A stretch of DNA of 64,000 nucleotides from Thalassobacter stenotrophicus (GTDB lineage Bacteria; Pseudomonadota; Alphaproteobacteria; Rhodobacterales; Rhodobacteraceae). The position numbers and the translations under genes were made by a program. This document shows, one piece after another, positions 45,981 through 55,669 of the stretch (its first letter is position 1; each line of letters begins with the position of its first letter). The notes beneath the pieces are model-generated. The model saw only the letters and a program-made list of their open reading frames with translations, did not search any database and was not told where the DNA came from. Location: NCBI RefSeq assembly GCF_001458315.1, contig NZ_CYRX01000033.1, positions 62,001 to 126,000 of the forward strand. The letters run 5' to 3'.

Positions 45981-46451
45981 CTATTTGAATGCGACGGTCA
46001 GGATTTCGTAGTCTTTGACGCCGCCGGGTGTGCGCACCTCGACGCTGTCGCCTTCTTCCTTGCCGATCAGGGCGCGGGCGATGGGCGATTTGATGTTCAG
46101 CAGGCCGTTTTCGATGTCAGCCTCGGTTTGACCCACAATCTGATAGGTTTTTTCCTCGTCGGTTTCCTCGTCCACGATGGTGACGGTCGCGCCAAATTTG
46201 ATGGCGCCCGACAGGGTGGCGGGATCAATCACCTCAGCCAGACCAATGGTGCCCTCAAGCTCCTTGATGCGGCCTTCAATGAACGACTGCTTTTCGCGCG
46301 CAGAGTGATACTCGGCGTTTTCCGACAGGTCGCCGTGTTCCCGAGCCTCGGCGATGGCCCTGATGATAGCGGGACGCTCGACTGATTTGAGCTGTTTGAG
46401 CTCTACGTTAAGCGCCACGAACCCCTTGGGGGTCATTGGGAATTTTTCCAT
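45981..46451 (-). CDS. greA: Transcription elongation factor GreA
   Basis: 156-residue transcript-cleavage factor. Seen: coiled-coil N-terminus [11 protein letters not shown] with the acidic tip [19 protein letters not shown], and a C-terminal FKBP-like domain ending in YEILTV. The frame is open to 46976, but homology begins at ATG 46451. Confidence 0.96.
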   Translation of the reverse strand: MEKFPMTPKGFVALNVELKQLKSVERPAIIRAIAEAREHGDLSENAEYHSAREKQSFIEGRIKELEGTIGLAEVIDPATLSGAIKFGATVTIVDEETDEEKTYQIVGQTEADIENGLLNIKSPIARALIGKEEGDSVEVRTPGGVKDYEILTVAFK

Positions 46452-46546
46452 GAAACGTCTCCTACCCGGCCGACCTGACCAGGACTTCACGTTAACTGTA
46501 TGATTGCGCCGTGCGCGTTGCAACGCCCGCTGGGGCGCAGCACGCA

Positions 46547-46657
46547 TCAGTTGGTCGAAACGACCGTTTTTTCGCCACCGGAGGGCGGTTTGGGGGCGCC
46601 ATCCACGCCGCAAGCGGCGAGGATGACCATGCATAGGATCAGTGCGGCGGGCTTCAT
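46547..46657 (-). CDS. Very small lipoprotein (LptM/YifL-like candidate)
   Basis: 36 residues: [16 protein letters not shown] as signal peptide and lipobox (Cys16), followed by [12 protein letters not shown]. The pattern CG-x2-G-x-P-x-P-P resembles LptM/YifL, the small lipoprotein that assists LptD maturation. The ATG overlaps the argH stop (ATGA), so it is translated from the argH message. In relatives the argH-lipoprotein-lysA order is, as I recall, common, but here lysA is 15 kb away. Assignment to LptM is inferential; the reading frame and coupling are clear. Confidence 0.65.
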   Translation of the reverse strand: MKPAALILCMVILAACGVDGAPKPPSGGEKTVVSTN

Positions 46658-48057
46658 GCGTAGATCCCCTGCCAGCGTTTGACCTGCGCGCGCACGTTGA
46701 CGGGTGCGGTGCCGCCATAGGCCGTGCGGCTGGCCACAGAATTGTGGACACCCAAAACGGTGAACACATCCGTGGTGATTGCGCCGTGTACGGCCTGCAT
46801 ATCCTCAAGCGTAAGGTCGGGCAGATCGCAGCCTTTGTCCTCGGCCATCTTAACGAGTGTGCCTGTGACGTGGTGCGCCTCCCGGAAGGGCATGTCGAGG
46901 GCCCGCACCAGCCAATCCGCCAGATCGGTCGCGGTTGAAAACCCGCTGGACGCGGCGGCCTCAAGGCTGGGAACATTAGCCTGCATGTCCGACACCATGC
47001 CGGTCATTGCCGCAAGCGACAGCATCAGGTTATCGGCGGCGTCGAACACCTGCTCTTTGTCCTCTTGCATGTCCTTGGAATAGGTCAGCGGCAGTCCCTT
47101 CATCACCATAGTGAGGGCGACTTGAGCCCCGAAGATCCGCCCGATTTTGGCGCGCATCAGCTCTGCGGCATCGGGGTTTTTCTTTTGGGGCATGATGCTG
47201 GAACCCGTCGTCCACTTGTCCGACAGTTGCACAAAGCGGAATTGCGCTGAGGACCAGATGACCAGTTCCTCTGACAGGCGGCTCAGGTGCATCGCGGTAA
47301 TTGACGCACAGCTCAGGAATTCGAGCGCGAAATCGCGGTCAGAGACCGCATCGAGCGAGTTGGCGGCAGGTCGATCAAAGCCCAGCTCATTGGCGGTCAT
47401 TTCGCGGTCAATTGGGAATGATGTGCCCGCAAGAGCGGCAGCCCCCAAGGGGCATTCATTCATTCGCTCGCGGGCGTCCGCAAAACGGGTCAAATCGCGT
47501 GAGAACATCTCAACATAGGCCAGCATGTGATGGCCCCACGTCACAGGCTGTGCCGTTTGTAGGTGGGTAAAGCCGGGCATGACCCATTCGGCCCCCGCCT
47601 CGGCCTGCGCCACAAGTGCTTTACACAGCGCGCTTAGTGCGTCGATTGCGGCGTCGGCTTGGTCGCGGACCCACATGCGAAAATCGAGCGCGACCTGATC
47701 GTTGCGCGACCGTGCGGTGTGCAGCCGCCCCGCTGGTGCGCCGATCAATGCGGTCAGACGCGCCTCCACGTTCATGTGGATGTCTTCTAATTTGGTTGAG
47801 AATTCGAACGTCCCGGTCTCAATCTCTGACAAAACCGTGAGGAGGCCTTCCCGGATCGCTTCTGCATCGGTATCTGAGATGATGCCTTGGGCGGCTAGCA
47901 TGGCAGCGTGTGCGCGGCTCCCGGTGATGTCCTGGCGCGCCATGCGCTTGTCAAACCCGATGGAGGCGTTGATGGCCTCCATGATTGCGTCGGGGCCTTC
48001 TGCAAAACGCCCGCCCCACATCGCGTTGGAGCTGGCGGCATCGTTGGATTGGGTCAT
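46654..48057 (-). CDS. argH: Argininosuccinate lyase
   Basis: 467-residue last enzyme of arginine synthesis, releasing fumarate. Seen: [11 protein letters not shown] near the N-terminus, [21 protein letters not shown] and the signature [14 protein letters not shown] at 48057 begins the homology. Divergent from the TlpA-like gene with 28 bases between starts. Confidence 0.96.
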   Translation of the reverse strand: MTQSNDAASSNAMWGGRFAEGPDAIMEAINASIGFDKRMARQDITGSRAHAAMLAAQGIISDTDAEAIREGLLTVLSEIETGTFEFSTKLEDIHMNVEARLTALIGAPAGRLHTARSRNDQVALDFRMWVRDQADAAIDALSALCKALVAQAEAGAEWVMPGFTHLQTAQPVTWGHHMLAYVEMFSRDLTRFADARERMNECPLGAAALAGTSFPIDREMTANELGFDRPAANSLDAVSDRDFALEFLSCASITAMHLSRLSEELVIWSSAQFRFVQLSDKWTTGSSIMPQKKNPDAAELMRAKIGRIFGAQVALTMVMKGLPLTYSKDMQEDKEQVFDAADNLMLSLAAMTGMVSDMQANVPSLEAAASSGFSTATDLADWLVRALDMPFREAHHVTGTLVKMAEDKGCDLPDLTLEDMQAVHGAITTDVFTVLGVHNSVASRTAYGGTAPVNVRAQVKRWQGIYA

Positions 48058-48085
48058 GGAAGTGGTCCAGAAATGGGAGTGAAAC

Positions 48086-48610
48086 ATGCGGGCAATTTGC
48101 GCCGGACTGCTATACGGTGCCTTGGCCTTGGGTGCAAACAGCGCGCTGGCCGGCGGCTTCGAAAAGCTACAGGTCCATGCCGCGCCCAAAGCGCCCGCTG
48201 TGACGTCGTTCGTGACAATTGATGGGGTGCCAATGGACCTCAGCGTCTATGCGGGTGACGTGGTTGTCCTTAATTTCTGGGCGACTTGGTGCGCCCCGTG
48301 CAAGCGAGAAATGCCCGGCTTGGATCGTTTGCAGGCCATGATGGGCCATGAGGGCATTGAGGTCGTTACGATGGCCTTTGGGCGGCACAACCCGATGGCG
48401 ATGGAGAAATTCTGGGACCGTGCCAACATTGAGAATCTGCCCCTGCACCGTGATCCCACCACTGAGTTGGCGCAGGCTTTCGGGGTGAAGGGGCTGCCAC
48501 ACACGGTGATTCTGGATGCCGAGGGCAACGAAATCGCCTCGCTTCCGGGTGAGGCTGAATGGGACAGTGCCGAGGCGATTGCGCTTTTGGAGGGGTTTCT
48601 TACGGATTAG
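48086..48610 (+). CDS. TlpA-like periplasmic thioredoxin-fold protein
   Basis: 174 residues. Signal peptide (about 1-22, ending NSALA), then a thioredoxin fold with WCAPC (Cys69/Cys72), cis-Pro loop [10 protein letters not shown], and a TlpA-type [10 protein letters not shown] entry. Probably exported and acts in cytochrome c or copper-centre thiol redox. Divergent from argH; its stop overlaps the LysE-gene stop by 4 bases. Confidence 0.85.
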   Translation: MRAICAGLLYGALALGANSALAGGFEKLQVHAAPKAPAVTSFVTIDGVPMDLSVYAGDVVVLNFWATWCAPCKREMPGLDRLQAMMGHEGIEVVTMAFGRHNPMAMEKFWDRANIENLPLHRDPTTELAQAFGVKGLPHTVILDAEGNEIASLPGEAEWDSAEAIALLEGFLTD

Positions 48611-49197
48611 GCCAGCGCGGGCCAGAGTGTCGCCATTAGCAGCGTGGCCATCGTCCAATTGAAGGCGCGCAACCGGCTTGGGTTGGTCAGGACGCGCTTC
48701 ATTTGTTGGCCGAGCACCGTCCACGTCGAAACCGATGGCAGGTTCACCGCGCCAAACGCGAGGGCCACGGCCCCGATCGCCCAAACGGACCTATCTGGCG
48801 CATAGATCGTGATCGCTGTCAGGGCCATGGTCCACGCCTTTGGGTTGACCCACTGAAAAGCCGCCGCCTGCAAAAAGGTCAAGGGTTTAGGGCCCGCGCC
48901 TTGTTCCTTTGGGGTGCCGGAATGGGCGATTTTCCATGCGAGCCAGCATAGGTATGCTACGCTCGCGATCTTGAGGATGGTGTGCAGGACCGGAAACGCG
49001 TCAAACACCTGCGCCAAGCCCATCCCCACCAGAAATATCATCAGCGTAAAGCCGATCCCGATGCCCAGCATATGCGGCACCGTACGGCGAAACCCAAAGT
49101 TTGCGCCGGAGGCCATAAGCATCAGGTTATTGGGCCCCGGGGTGATGGAGCTGACAAAGGCAAACCCGGTCAGGGCGAGGAGGATTTCATAACTCAT
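48607..49197 (-). CDS. LysE-family amino acid exporter
   Basis: 196-residue membrane protein with about six spans. Seen: SSITPGPNNLMLMASGANFG near the N-terminus, a family hallmark, and FQWVNPKAWTMAL. ATG at 49197. It is divergent from an Lrp/AsnC regulator, the usual control arrangement for such exporters. Confidence 0.88.
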   Translation of the reverse strand: MSYEILLALTGFAFVSSITPGPNNLMLMASGANFGFRRTVPHMLGIGIGFTLMIFLVGMGLAQVFDAFPVLHTILKIASVAYLCWLAWKIAHSGTPKEQGAGPKPLTFLQAAAFQWVNPKAWTMALTAITIYAPDRSVWAIGAVALAFGAVNLPSVSTWTVLGQQMKRVLTNPSRLRAFNWTMATLLMATLWPALA

Positions 49198-49269
49198 GGC
49201 GCAATAAAGAACGTAAACACTGTGCATGTGCTTGCGTTTTCACGGGTTTATCCGCTAATTTTGCAATAA

Positions 49270-49722
49270 ATGATGAAGATTGATGCTATAAATACGCATA
49301 TATTGCGCGTACTTTCCGATGATGGGCGCGTGTCCAACATTGATCTGGCCGAACGCGTAGGATTGTCGCCTTCCGCGTGCCTGCGCCGCGTTCAGGAATT
49401 GGAGCGGAGCGGTGTTATCACTGGCTACCGTGCGGTCGTAAATCCGCTCAAAATCGGGCGGGGATTTACGGCCTATATTACCGTCGGTTTGAACGATCAC
49501 ACAAAGGCCAGCCAAGAGGCTTTTGAGCGCGCGATTTCCCGAAGTCCCGAGGTGCGGGAGTGCCACAACATCACTGGCTCGGTTGAATATCTGCTACGTG
49601 TCGAGGTTGAGGATTTGGCGGCCTACAAAGTGTTCCACACCGAAATTTTGGGAACACTGCCACAGGTCCACGCCATTACCAGCTATGTTGTGATGGGCTC
49701 GCCCAAGGATGAGCGCGCCTAG
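49270..49722 (+). CDS. Lrp/AsnC-family transcriptional regulator
   Basis: 150-residue feast/famine regulator: helix-turn-helix about residues 12-55 (VSNIDLAERVGLSPSACLRRV), then the RAM/ferredoxin-like effector domain with HNITGSVEYLLRV. Divergent from the LysE exporter, 72 bases between starts, so it probably controls the exporter in response to an amino acid. Confidence 0.9.
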   Translation: MMKIDAINTHILRVLSDDGRVSNIDLAERVGLSPSACLRRVQELERSGVITGYRAVVNPLKIGRGFTAYITVGLNDHTKASQEAFERAISRSPEVRECHNITGSVEYLLRVEVEDLAAYKVFHTEILGTLPQVHAITSYVVMGSPKDERA

Positions 49723-49729
49723 GCTATGT

Positions 49730-50305
49730 CTATGAGGTCGGCTGCATGGCGGCGACCTCAGCATGGCGGGGACAGCCGACCAAATGATCGTTCACCATGC
49801 CGGTTGCTTGCATGAACGCATAAACAATCGTGGGGCCACAGAATCGAAATCCGGCCTTCTTGAGGTCCTTGCTGATCTGAGTCGAAAGCGGGGTATGGGC
49901 TGGAACATCGGCCAAACTCGCCCAAGAATTTTGTAACGGTTTGTTCTCCATATAGCCCCAAAGGAACGTATCGAACCCTTCGCGCTGCTCGATTTTCTGC
50001 CACGCGCGGGCGTTGCCGATGGCCGCTTCAATCTTGCCTCGATGCCGAATAATTCCTGCGTTCTGAACAAGAATTTCAACCTCTTTTTCACCCCAGGTTG
50101 CGATCTCATTGGGATCGAAGTTTGCAAAAGCAGATCTAAAATTATTCCGCTTTTTCAAGATGGTTATCCAGCTAAGGCCTGCTTGAAACCCATCTAAAAT
50201 CAACTTCTCCCATAGGGCGCGACTATCCCATTCGGGAACGCCCCATTCAGTGTCGTGATAGTCCACGTAAACGGGGTCAACTCCGCACCATCCGCAGCGA
50301 TCCAT
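49730..50305 (-). CDS. tag: DNA-3-methyladenine glycosylase I
   Basis: 191-residue glycosylase excising 3-methyladenine. Zinc ligands Cys4, His17 in YHDTEWG, and the final His/Cys in DHLVGCPRH are present, as are the helix-hairpin-helix substrate residues around GFQAGLSWITILKKR. ATG at 50305 has GGAG upstream. The gene and its leader look a little AT-richer than neighbours. Confidence 0.93.
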   Translation of the reverse strand: MDRCGWCGVDPVYVDYHDTEWGVPEWDSRALWEKLILDGFQAGLSWITILKKRNNFRSAFANFDPNEIATWGEKEVEILVQNAGIIRHRGKIEAAIGNARAWQKIEQREGFDTFLWGYMENKPLQNSWASLADVPAHTPLSTQISKDLKKAGFRFCGPTIVYAFMQATGMVNDHLVGCPRHAEVAAMQPTS

Positions 50306-50425
50306 AGAGGTCTCCTTCATTTTAGGGAAAGGTGAAGTAAAAAGAACAAAAATAAAACATTTAATAATTCAGAAAGGGTTTCGGAGCCATGATTGCTGTG
50401 AATTTGGTGAGAGGGATAGCACATT

Positions 50426-51259
50426 ATGGCACAAGAAATTATGAAACCCGATCAGGAACAATCCGCCAGTACGGACGCTGTTCAGAGAGATCAGGCCATA
50501 TTGTCTATGGTGGCTTCCGCGCTCGAACGAGGCGATTGCATGTTGGCGTTCCAGCCTATCGTTCAGTCGCAGAAGCCCTATCACCCGGCGTTTTATGAGG
50601 GGTTAATTCGTGTTTTGGATAGTGCTGGCCGGATTATTCCGGCGGCTGAGTTCATGCCGCTGGTCGAGCATCATGATATCGGGCGCGACATCGACTGCGC
50701 CGCGCTTCGCTGTGGCATTGATGCGCTGCGCCGCAAGCCCGATTTGCGCTTGGCCATCAACATGTCCACCCGCTCAATTGGTCATCCGCAATGGACGCGC
50801 ATACTGGAGCGTGCTTTGTGCAATGACCCTACTTTGGGTGAGCGTTTGATCCTTGAGATTACTGAGAGTTCAGCCATGCGAATGCCTGAGGCGGTGATGG
50901 CCTTCATGCAGCGGTTTCAGGCGCAGGGCGTGACCTTTGCATTGGATGATTTTGGGGCGGGTCATACCTCGTTTCGGTACCTCAAAGACTTCTATTTCGA
51001 CATTCTCAAGATTGATGGGCAATTCACGCGCGGTGTTCATCATGATGCGAACAATCAGGTGCTGACCGAAGCCCTTATCAAGATCGGGCGACAGTTCGAT
51101 ATGTTCACCGTGGCCGAGGCCGTTGAGACGCAGGAAGAGGCTGATTTTTTGGCGAAGGCGGGCATCGATTGCATGCAGGGCTATTACTACGGCCGCCCGG
51201 AAACGAACCCTTTGTGGTTACAGCAACCTGTGCAAAAGCATAGCCAGATGTCAGCTTAG
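50426..51259 (+). CDS. EAL-domain protein, probable c-di-GMP phosphodiesterase
   Basis: 277 residues, essentially a lone EAL domain. Catalytic set in order: Glu58 in EGL (in place of EAL), Asn112 in INMS, Glu144/Glu147 in LEITES, Asp174 and Asp175 in DDFGAG, Lys196 in LKIDG, Glu234 in AEAVE and Gln251 in MQGYYYG. All are present, so the enzyme looks competent. No GGDEF, PAS or membrane region is seen; residues 1-35 are a short leader. Input signal and partner cyclase are not in the window. Confidence 0.88.
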   Translation: MAQEIMKPDQEQSASTDAVQRDQAILSMVASALERGDCMLAFQPIVQSQKPYHPAFYEGLIRVLDSAGRIIPAAEFMPLVEHHDIGRDIDCAALRCGIDALRRKPDLRLAINMSTRSIGHPQWTRILERALCNDPTLGERLILEITESSAMRMPEAVMAFMQRFQAQGVTFALDDFGAGHTSFRYLKDFYFDILKIDGQFTRGVHHDANNQVLTEALIKIGRQFDMFTVAEAVETQEEADFLAKAGIDCMQGYYYGRPETNPLWLQQPVQKHSQMSA

Positions 51260-51422
51260 CTATGCGCTGGGCGCATGGGACCTATCGGCAGGTATGCGCC
51301 GGGTGAGACACCGTGTCCGCTTACTCCGTTCAAAGACTCGCGTTAACCAAACCCTAGGACATGCGCGAGGGCTTGGCCCACTAAGGGGTTGGGGTGGTCG
51401 CGCCCTCAGAAGGGTAAGATGA

Positions 51423-52598
51423 ATGACGAATGTAGTGATTGCTTCAGCTGCGCGGACCGCGGTTGGCAGCTTTGGGGGGTCGTTTGCCAACACCCCCGCC
51501 CATGATCTTGGTGCTGCTGTTATCGAAGCTGTGGTTGAGCGGGCCGGCGTGGATAAAGCCGAAGTTTCCGAAACAATTCTGGGCCAAGTGCTCACCGCCG
51601 CCCAAGGCCAAAACCCTGCACGTCAGGCGCATATCAATGCAGGCCTCGCGCAGGAGGCTGCTGCTTGGAGCATTAACCAAGTATGTGGTTCCGGTCTGCG
51701 CGCAGTCGCGTTGGGCGCGCAGCACATTATGCTCGGCGATGCTGAAATGGTTGTCGCTGGCGGTCAGGAAAACATGACGCTTTCACCCCATGCCGCTGCA
51801 ATGCGTGCCGGTCAAAAAATGGGTGACATGAAGTTCATCGACACGATGATCCGCGATGGCCTGTGGGATGCTTTCAACGGCTACCACATGGGGCAAACCG
51901 CCGAAAACGTCGCTGAGAAATGGCAGATTTCGCGTGATCAGCAGGACGAATTCGCGGTCGCTTCGCAGAACAAGGCAGAAGCGGCGCAAAAAGCTGGCAA
52001 ATTTGATGATGAAATCGCGGCCTTTACCGTGAAAACCCGCAAGGGTGACATCATCGTTGATAAAGATGAGTATATCCGTCACGGTGCCACGCTGGAAGCG
52101 ATGCAAAAAATGCGCCCCGCTTTCACCAAAGATGGCACAGTGACTGCGGCAAATGCTTCTGGCCTGAACGACGGTGCTGCCGCGACATTGCTGATGTCTG
52201 CCGATGCCGCCGAAAAGCGTGGCATTCAGCCGTTGGCGCGCATCGTATCCTACGCAACTGCTGGTCTTGACCCGTCGATCATGGGCGTCGGCCCGATCTA
52301 CGCGTCGCGCAAGGCGCTCGATAAAGCCGGTTGGTCGGTTGGTGATCTTGATCTTGTCGAAGCCAATGAGGCCTTTGCGGCGCAAGCATGTGCTGTGAAC
52401 AAAGACATGGGCTGGGACCCGGAGATCGTAAACGTTAATGGCGGCGCCATCGCGATTGGTCACCCCATTGGTGCCTCGGGTTGTCGTGTTCTCAATACCT
52501 TGCTGTTCGAAATGCAACGTCGTGATGCCAAAAAAGGCCTCGCCACGCTTTGCATCGGTGGCGGCATGGGCGTCGCTCTGTGTGTTGAGCGTCCCTAA
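51423..52598 (+). CDS. phaA: Acetyl-CoA C-acetyltransferase (PHB pathway)
   Basis: 391-residue thiolase condensing two acetyl-CoA. Seen: nucleophile Cys88 in QVCGSGLRA, the His in [11 protein letters not shown] and the second Cys in TLCIGGGMG. Followed by phaB after 60 bases with a hairpin between, forming the precursor arm of polyhydroxybutyrate synthesis. The polymerase phaC is not in the window. Confidence 0.95.
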   Translation: MTNVVIASAARTAVGSFGGSFANTPAHDLGAAVIEAVVERAGVDKAEVSETILGQVLTAAQGQNPARQAHINAGLAQEAAAWSINQVCGSGLRAVALGAQHIMLGDAEMVVAGGQENMTLSPHAAAMRAGQKMGDMKFIDTMIRDGLWDAFNGYHMGQTAENVAEKWQISRDQQDEFAVASQNKAEAAQKAGKFDDEIAAFTVKTRKGDIIVDKDEYIRHGATLEAMQKMRPAFTKDGTVTAANASGLNDGAAATLLMSADAAEKRGIQPLARIVSYATAGLDPSIMGVGPIYASRKALDKAGWSVGDLDLVEANEAFAAQACAVNKDMGWDPEIVNVNGGAIAIGHPIGASGCRVLNTLLFEMQRRDAKKGLATLCIGGGMGVALCVERP

Positions 52599-52609
52599 TC
52601 ATCAAAAAC

Positions 52610-52629
52610 GGGCGGGCTAAAACCCGCCC
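52610..52629 (+). terminator. Hairpin between phaA and phaB
   Basis: GGGCGGG (52610-52616) pairs with CCCGCCC (52623-52629) around CTAAAA, followed by TTATTT. It looks like a weak or partial terminator and may reduce phaB relative to phaA. Confidence 0.6.
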
Positions 52630-52658
52630 TTATTTCTAGACTTCTGAGGAGAAAATCC

Positions 52659-53384
52659 ATGGCACGAGTTGCACTGGTCACCGGCGGATCGCGCGGTATT
52701 GGCGAAGCGATTTCCAAAAAACTAAAGGCTGACGGCTACGAAGTTGCGGCAACCTACGCTGGTAACGATGAAAAAGCGGCTGCCTTCACTGCCGCAACTG
52801 GCATCAAAACCTACAAGTGGGACGTGGCGGATTACGCAGCGTCTGAAGCTGGCATCGCGCAAGTCGAAGCCGACCTTGGCCCTGTTGATGTCGTGGTGGC
52901 AAACGCCGGCATCACTTGGGATGGCTTCTTTCACAAAATGAAGCCCGAGCAGTGGCAAAAAGTCATCGATACGAACCTGACAGGTGTGTTTAACACTGTG
53001 CGCCCCGTGTGGCCCGGCATGCGTGAGCGTGGCTTTGGACGTGTGATCGTGATCTCTTCGATCAATGGTCAAAAAGGCCAAGCCGGTCAGGTTAACTACG
53101 CCGCGACCAAGGCGGGCGATCTGGGTATCGTTAAATCGCTGGCTCAAGAGGGTGCCGCCAAAGGCATCACAGCCAACGCTGTTTGCCCCGGATACATCGG
53201 TACCGAAATGGTGCGCGCAATCCCTGAGGAAGTGTTGAACGCCAAGATTATCCCGCAAATCCCAGCGGGCCGTCTGGGTGAGCCAGAAGAGATCGCACGT
53301 TGTGTAGCGTTCCTTGCGTCGGATGATGCGGGCTTCATCAACGGTTCGACGATTTCTGCCAACGGTGGCCAGTTCTTCGTCTAA
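52659..53384 (+). CDS. phaB: Acetoacetyl-CoA reductase
   Basis: 241-residue short-chain dehydrogenase making (R)-3-hydroxybutyryl-CoA with NADPH. Seen: VTGGSRGIGEAI at residues 7-18, NAGITWDGFFHKM, catalytic SSINGQ and YAATKAG, and GTEMVRAIPEE. Ends before a terminator at 53407-53439. Confidence 0.94.
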   Translation: MARVALVTGGSRGIGEAISKKLKADGYEVAATYAGNDEKAAAFTAATGIKTYKWDVADYAASEAGIAQVEADLGPVDVVVANAGITWDGFFHKMKPEQWQKVIDTNLTGVFNTVRPVWPGMRERGFGRVIVISSINGQKGQAGQVNYAATKAGDLGIVKSLAQEGAAKGITANAVCPGYIGTEMVRAIPEEVLNAKIIPQIPAGRLGEPEEIARCVAFLASDDAGFINGSTISANGGQFFV

Positions 53385-53406
53385 GGGTTGCGAGGATAAG
53401 AAATTC

Positions 53407-53439
53407 AAAAGGACCGGCCATGTAGTGCCGGTCCTTTTT
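53407..53439 (+). terminator. Intrinsic terminator of phaB
   Basis: Twelve-base perfect arms (53407-53418 and 53427-53438) with an 8-base loop and T5. Strong on the plus strand; the A-run at the other end may also serve the minus-strand small gene. Confidence 0.9.
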
Positions 53440-53454
53440 GCGTTAAAGCTGTGC

Positions 53455-53601
53455 TTAAGTCGCTTGCATAACGGCTAGCGGGGCGAATGCTGCGCGAAGC
53501 CCGAACCAATTTTTCCAAAGTGAAGTAAAGGCAGCGGCCCGTTCTTTGTGGGCGTTTTCAATCGCTTGTTGCAGCGGTATTGTGTGCAATTGATGTTCCA
53601 T
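53455..53601 (-). CDS. Small hypothetical protein
   Basis: 48 residues from an ATG at 53601 with AAGGAAC upstream. Mostly helical-looking, with a Trp/Phe-rich centre (SLWKNWFGLRAAF). No known domain recognised. It is divergent from a LysR gene, an arrangement in which the regulator may control it. Real but unproven; could be spurious. Confidence 0.4.
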   Translation of the reverse strand: MEHQLHTIPLQQAIENAHKERAAAFTSLWKNWFGLRAAFAPLAVMQAT

Positions 53602-53709
53602 GTCAGTGTTCCTTAGCATGTTGCAATTTCTATGGCTCAACATGCGCCTCCGCGTTCTTTTTCACAAACGAGACTTTCAAACGCGTCAGATAAGTTATAC
53701 TTAACTGAT

Positions 53710-54660
53710 ATGATTGATCGTCTTCCTCCCCTTACCGCTTTGCGGGCCTTTGAAGCTGCTGCGCGGCACATGTCATTCGCACGGGCTGCGGATGAATTGA
53801 ACGTCACCCCAGCGGCGCTGAGCTTTCAGATCAAATCACTGGAAGAACACTTCGGCGCGCCCTTGTTTCGGCGGCTCAACCGCGCGGTTGAGTTGACGGA
53901 GGCTGGCAAGGCTCTGGCACCGGGCACTACGGACGCCTTTCAGATGCTGCAAGCTGCGTGGCGGGCGGCGGGGAGAACGGTGGATACAGGCGTGCTTACG
54001 GTCACGGCTGGCCCAGCTTTTACGGCCAAATGGTTGGCACCGCGGCTTTTTGATTTCGCTCAGAGCCACCCAGAGATCGAATTGCGGTTCGCGGCCAGCC
54101 TCCGGCTGATGGATTTTGAGCGGGATGACATCGATATCGCCATCCGGTTTGGCTTCGGTGGGGATGATGGTCCGAATCTTTACAGTGAAAAAATCGTGGG
54201 TGAATGGCTCACCCCAATGATGCACCCTGACCTTGCTGCGCGCTTTCCGACGCCAGAATCCTTATTGAACGCACCGTTGCTACACCAAGATGATATCGCG
54301 TGGCTGCGTCCGGCCTGTGACTGGACCGCTTGGTTTCGGGCAAATGGCCTAGAGTTGGGCGAAATCCATGGCGCACGTTTCAGCCAAGCGGATCACGCCA
54401 TCGATGCCGCCCAAGCCGGGGCAGGTGTTGTTTTGGGGCGGATTACTTTGACGGATCGGGCGTTGCGTGATCGACGCCTGGTTGCACCATTCAAGACAGC
54501 GATCTCAACGGATGCACATTTTCGGGTGCTGTGTCCAAAAGGGTCCGAGGAAAAGCCGCAATTCAAAGCGTTTCTCGAATGGTTGCGGGTTGAAACGTGC
54601 AAAATGCGGGACCACGGCCAAGGTCGGCACATGGTCCGCGCAGATGATATTGGGGGTTAG
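53710..54660 (+). CDS. LysR-family transcriptional regulator (GcvA-like)
   Basis: 316-residue LTTR. N-terminal helix-turn-helix LTALRAFEAAARHMSFARAADELNVTPAALSFQIKSLEEH is in the GcvA subgroup style; effector domain from about residue 95 (LTVTAGPAFTAKWLAPRL). ATG at 53710. Stop overlaps that of the YdcH-like gene by 4 bases. Target probably the divergent small gene or elsewhere. Confidence 0.87.
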   Translation: MIDRLPPLTALRAFEAAARHMSFARAADELNVTPAALSFQIKSLEEHFGAPLFRRLNRAVELTEAGKALAPGTTDAFQMLQAAWRAAGRTVDTGVLTVTAGPAFTAKWLAPRLFDFAQSHPEIELRFAASLRLMDFERDDIDIAIRFGFGGDDGPNLYSEKIVGEWLTPMMHPDLAARFPTPESLLNAPLLHQDDIAWLRPACDWTAWFRANGLELGEIHGARFSQADHAIDAAQAGAGVVLGRITLTDRALRDRRLVAPFKTAISTDAHFRVLCPKGSEEKPQFKAFLEWLRVETCKMRDHGQGRHMVRADDIGG

Positions 54661-54821
54661 GCGGAGAGGCGCTCAATTTCTTGTTTGAGCTGTAGCTTCT
54701 GCTTTTTCAAAGAGACGACTTCAAGTCCGTCCGTTCCGGGACTTCGTTGGGCTTCTTCCACTTGTTTTGAGAGATGCTCGTGCTTTTTGCGTAGGCTCTG
54801 CAGATGCGACGTCAGCGACAT
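54657..54821 (-). CDS. YdcH/DUF465 family small coiled-coil protein
   Basis: 54 residues: SLTSHLQSLRKKHEHL then a helical hairpin ending LKKQKLQLKQEIERL, characteristic of DUF465. Function unknown. ATG at 54821 starts the family; longer in-frame N-terminus from 54881 has no homology. Confidence 0.8.
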   Translation of the reverse strand: MSLTSHLQSLRKKHEHLSKQVEEAQRSPGTDGLEVVSLKKQKLQLKQEIERLSA

Positions 54822-54925
54822 GTATATCTCCTCTCTAGTGATGAATATTAAAAGCTCACCACAAGAACTGAGTCCTGTCACGTAATTTTGTTCGGCATCC
54901 GGGCGACGAATATAACAAGTTTTAT

Positions 54926-55669
54926 CTATTTCAAGTGAATTGCCGCGCCGCCGCGTAAAACGTCTGAGGCGATTTTGGTAAAATCATCCCCATCTTCAAA
55001 ATGTTGTGGCCCTTCATGCAACACCATCGGGGGGCACATTTGCAGGCCAGCGCGTCCGCCTTTGCGGCTGCAGAATATTACACGCTGCGCCGGTTTTTGG
55101 GCCCGAGATGTTAACGGAAGCACGATGTGACTGCCCATCCGTGCGTCGATGGCTTGGAAATAGCTATCCAACCGGTCCGCGCGTAGGATCATGGTTAACG
55201 TGCCCCTGGGTCGCAGGCGACGGGTCGCCACGTCGATCCATTTGGCCAGTGACACATCCTCACGCAATGCGGTTTCGCGCGACGCGTTGGTCGATGCGGT
55301 CCCGGCCTTGGGGGCGAAATAGGGCGGGTTACAGATGACATGATCAAAGTTGAGTGCGGACAATTCCGCAGGCGGGGCCGCCACGTCGCCTACAATGACT
55401 TCAAACGGCAGGCCTTGGGCGTTGCTTCTGGCCAAGGCCGCGTAGTCCGGTTGCAGTTCCAAGCCCGTTACCTGCGCTTGGGGTACCCGCGCCAAAAGGC
55501 ACAAGCTGGCGACACCAACGCCGCAGCCAAGCTCCAACACGCTTTCGCCAGCGGCGGCGGGGCATGCGGCGGCCATCAACACCGGGTCCGTCCCGGCCCG
55601 GTAGCCGTCGCGCGGTTGATGCACCTGCACCTTGCCGCCCAAAAAACTATCAAATGTTGTCTCGATCAC
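54926..55669 (-). CDS. tRNA1(Val) (adenine(37)-N6)-methyltransferase-like enzyme
   Basis: 247-residue class I SAM methyltransferase. Seen: LELGCGVGVASLCLL (SAM loop, about 46-60) and NPPYF (motif IV, acceptor amine). Length and YRAGTDPVLMAAA near the N-terminus fit TrmN6/YfiC. Overlaps the DUF2007 gene stop by 4 bases. Confidence 0.85.
   Translation of the reverse strand: MIETTFDSFLGGKVQVHQPRDGYRAGTDPVLMAAACPAAAGESVLELGCGVGVASLCLLARVPQAQVTGLELQPDYAALARSNAQGLPFEVIVGDVAAPPAELSALNFDHVICNPPYFAPKAGTASTNASRETALREDVSLAKWIDVATRRLRPRGTLTMILRADRLDSYFQAIDARMGSHIVLPLTSRAQKPAQRVIFCSRKGGRAGLQMCPPMVLHEGPQHFEDGDDFTKIASDVLRGGAAIHLK

Noticed and set aside
46452-46976. Long in-frame extension upstream of greA
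   Set aside because: It runs antiparallel to nothing real but overlaps the lipoprotein and the argH end; GreA homology starts at 46451.
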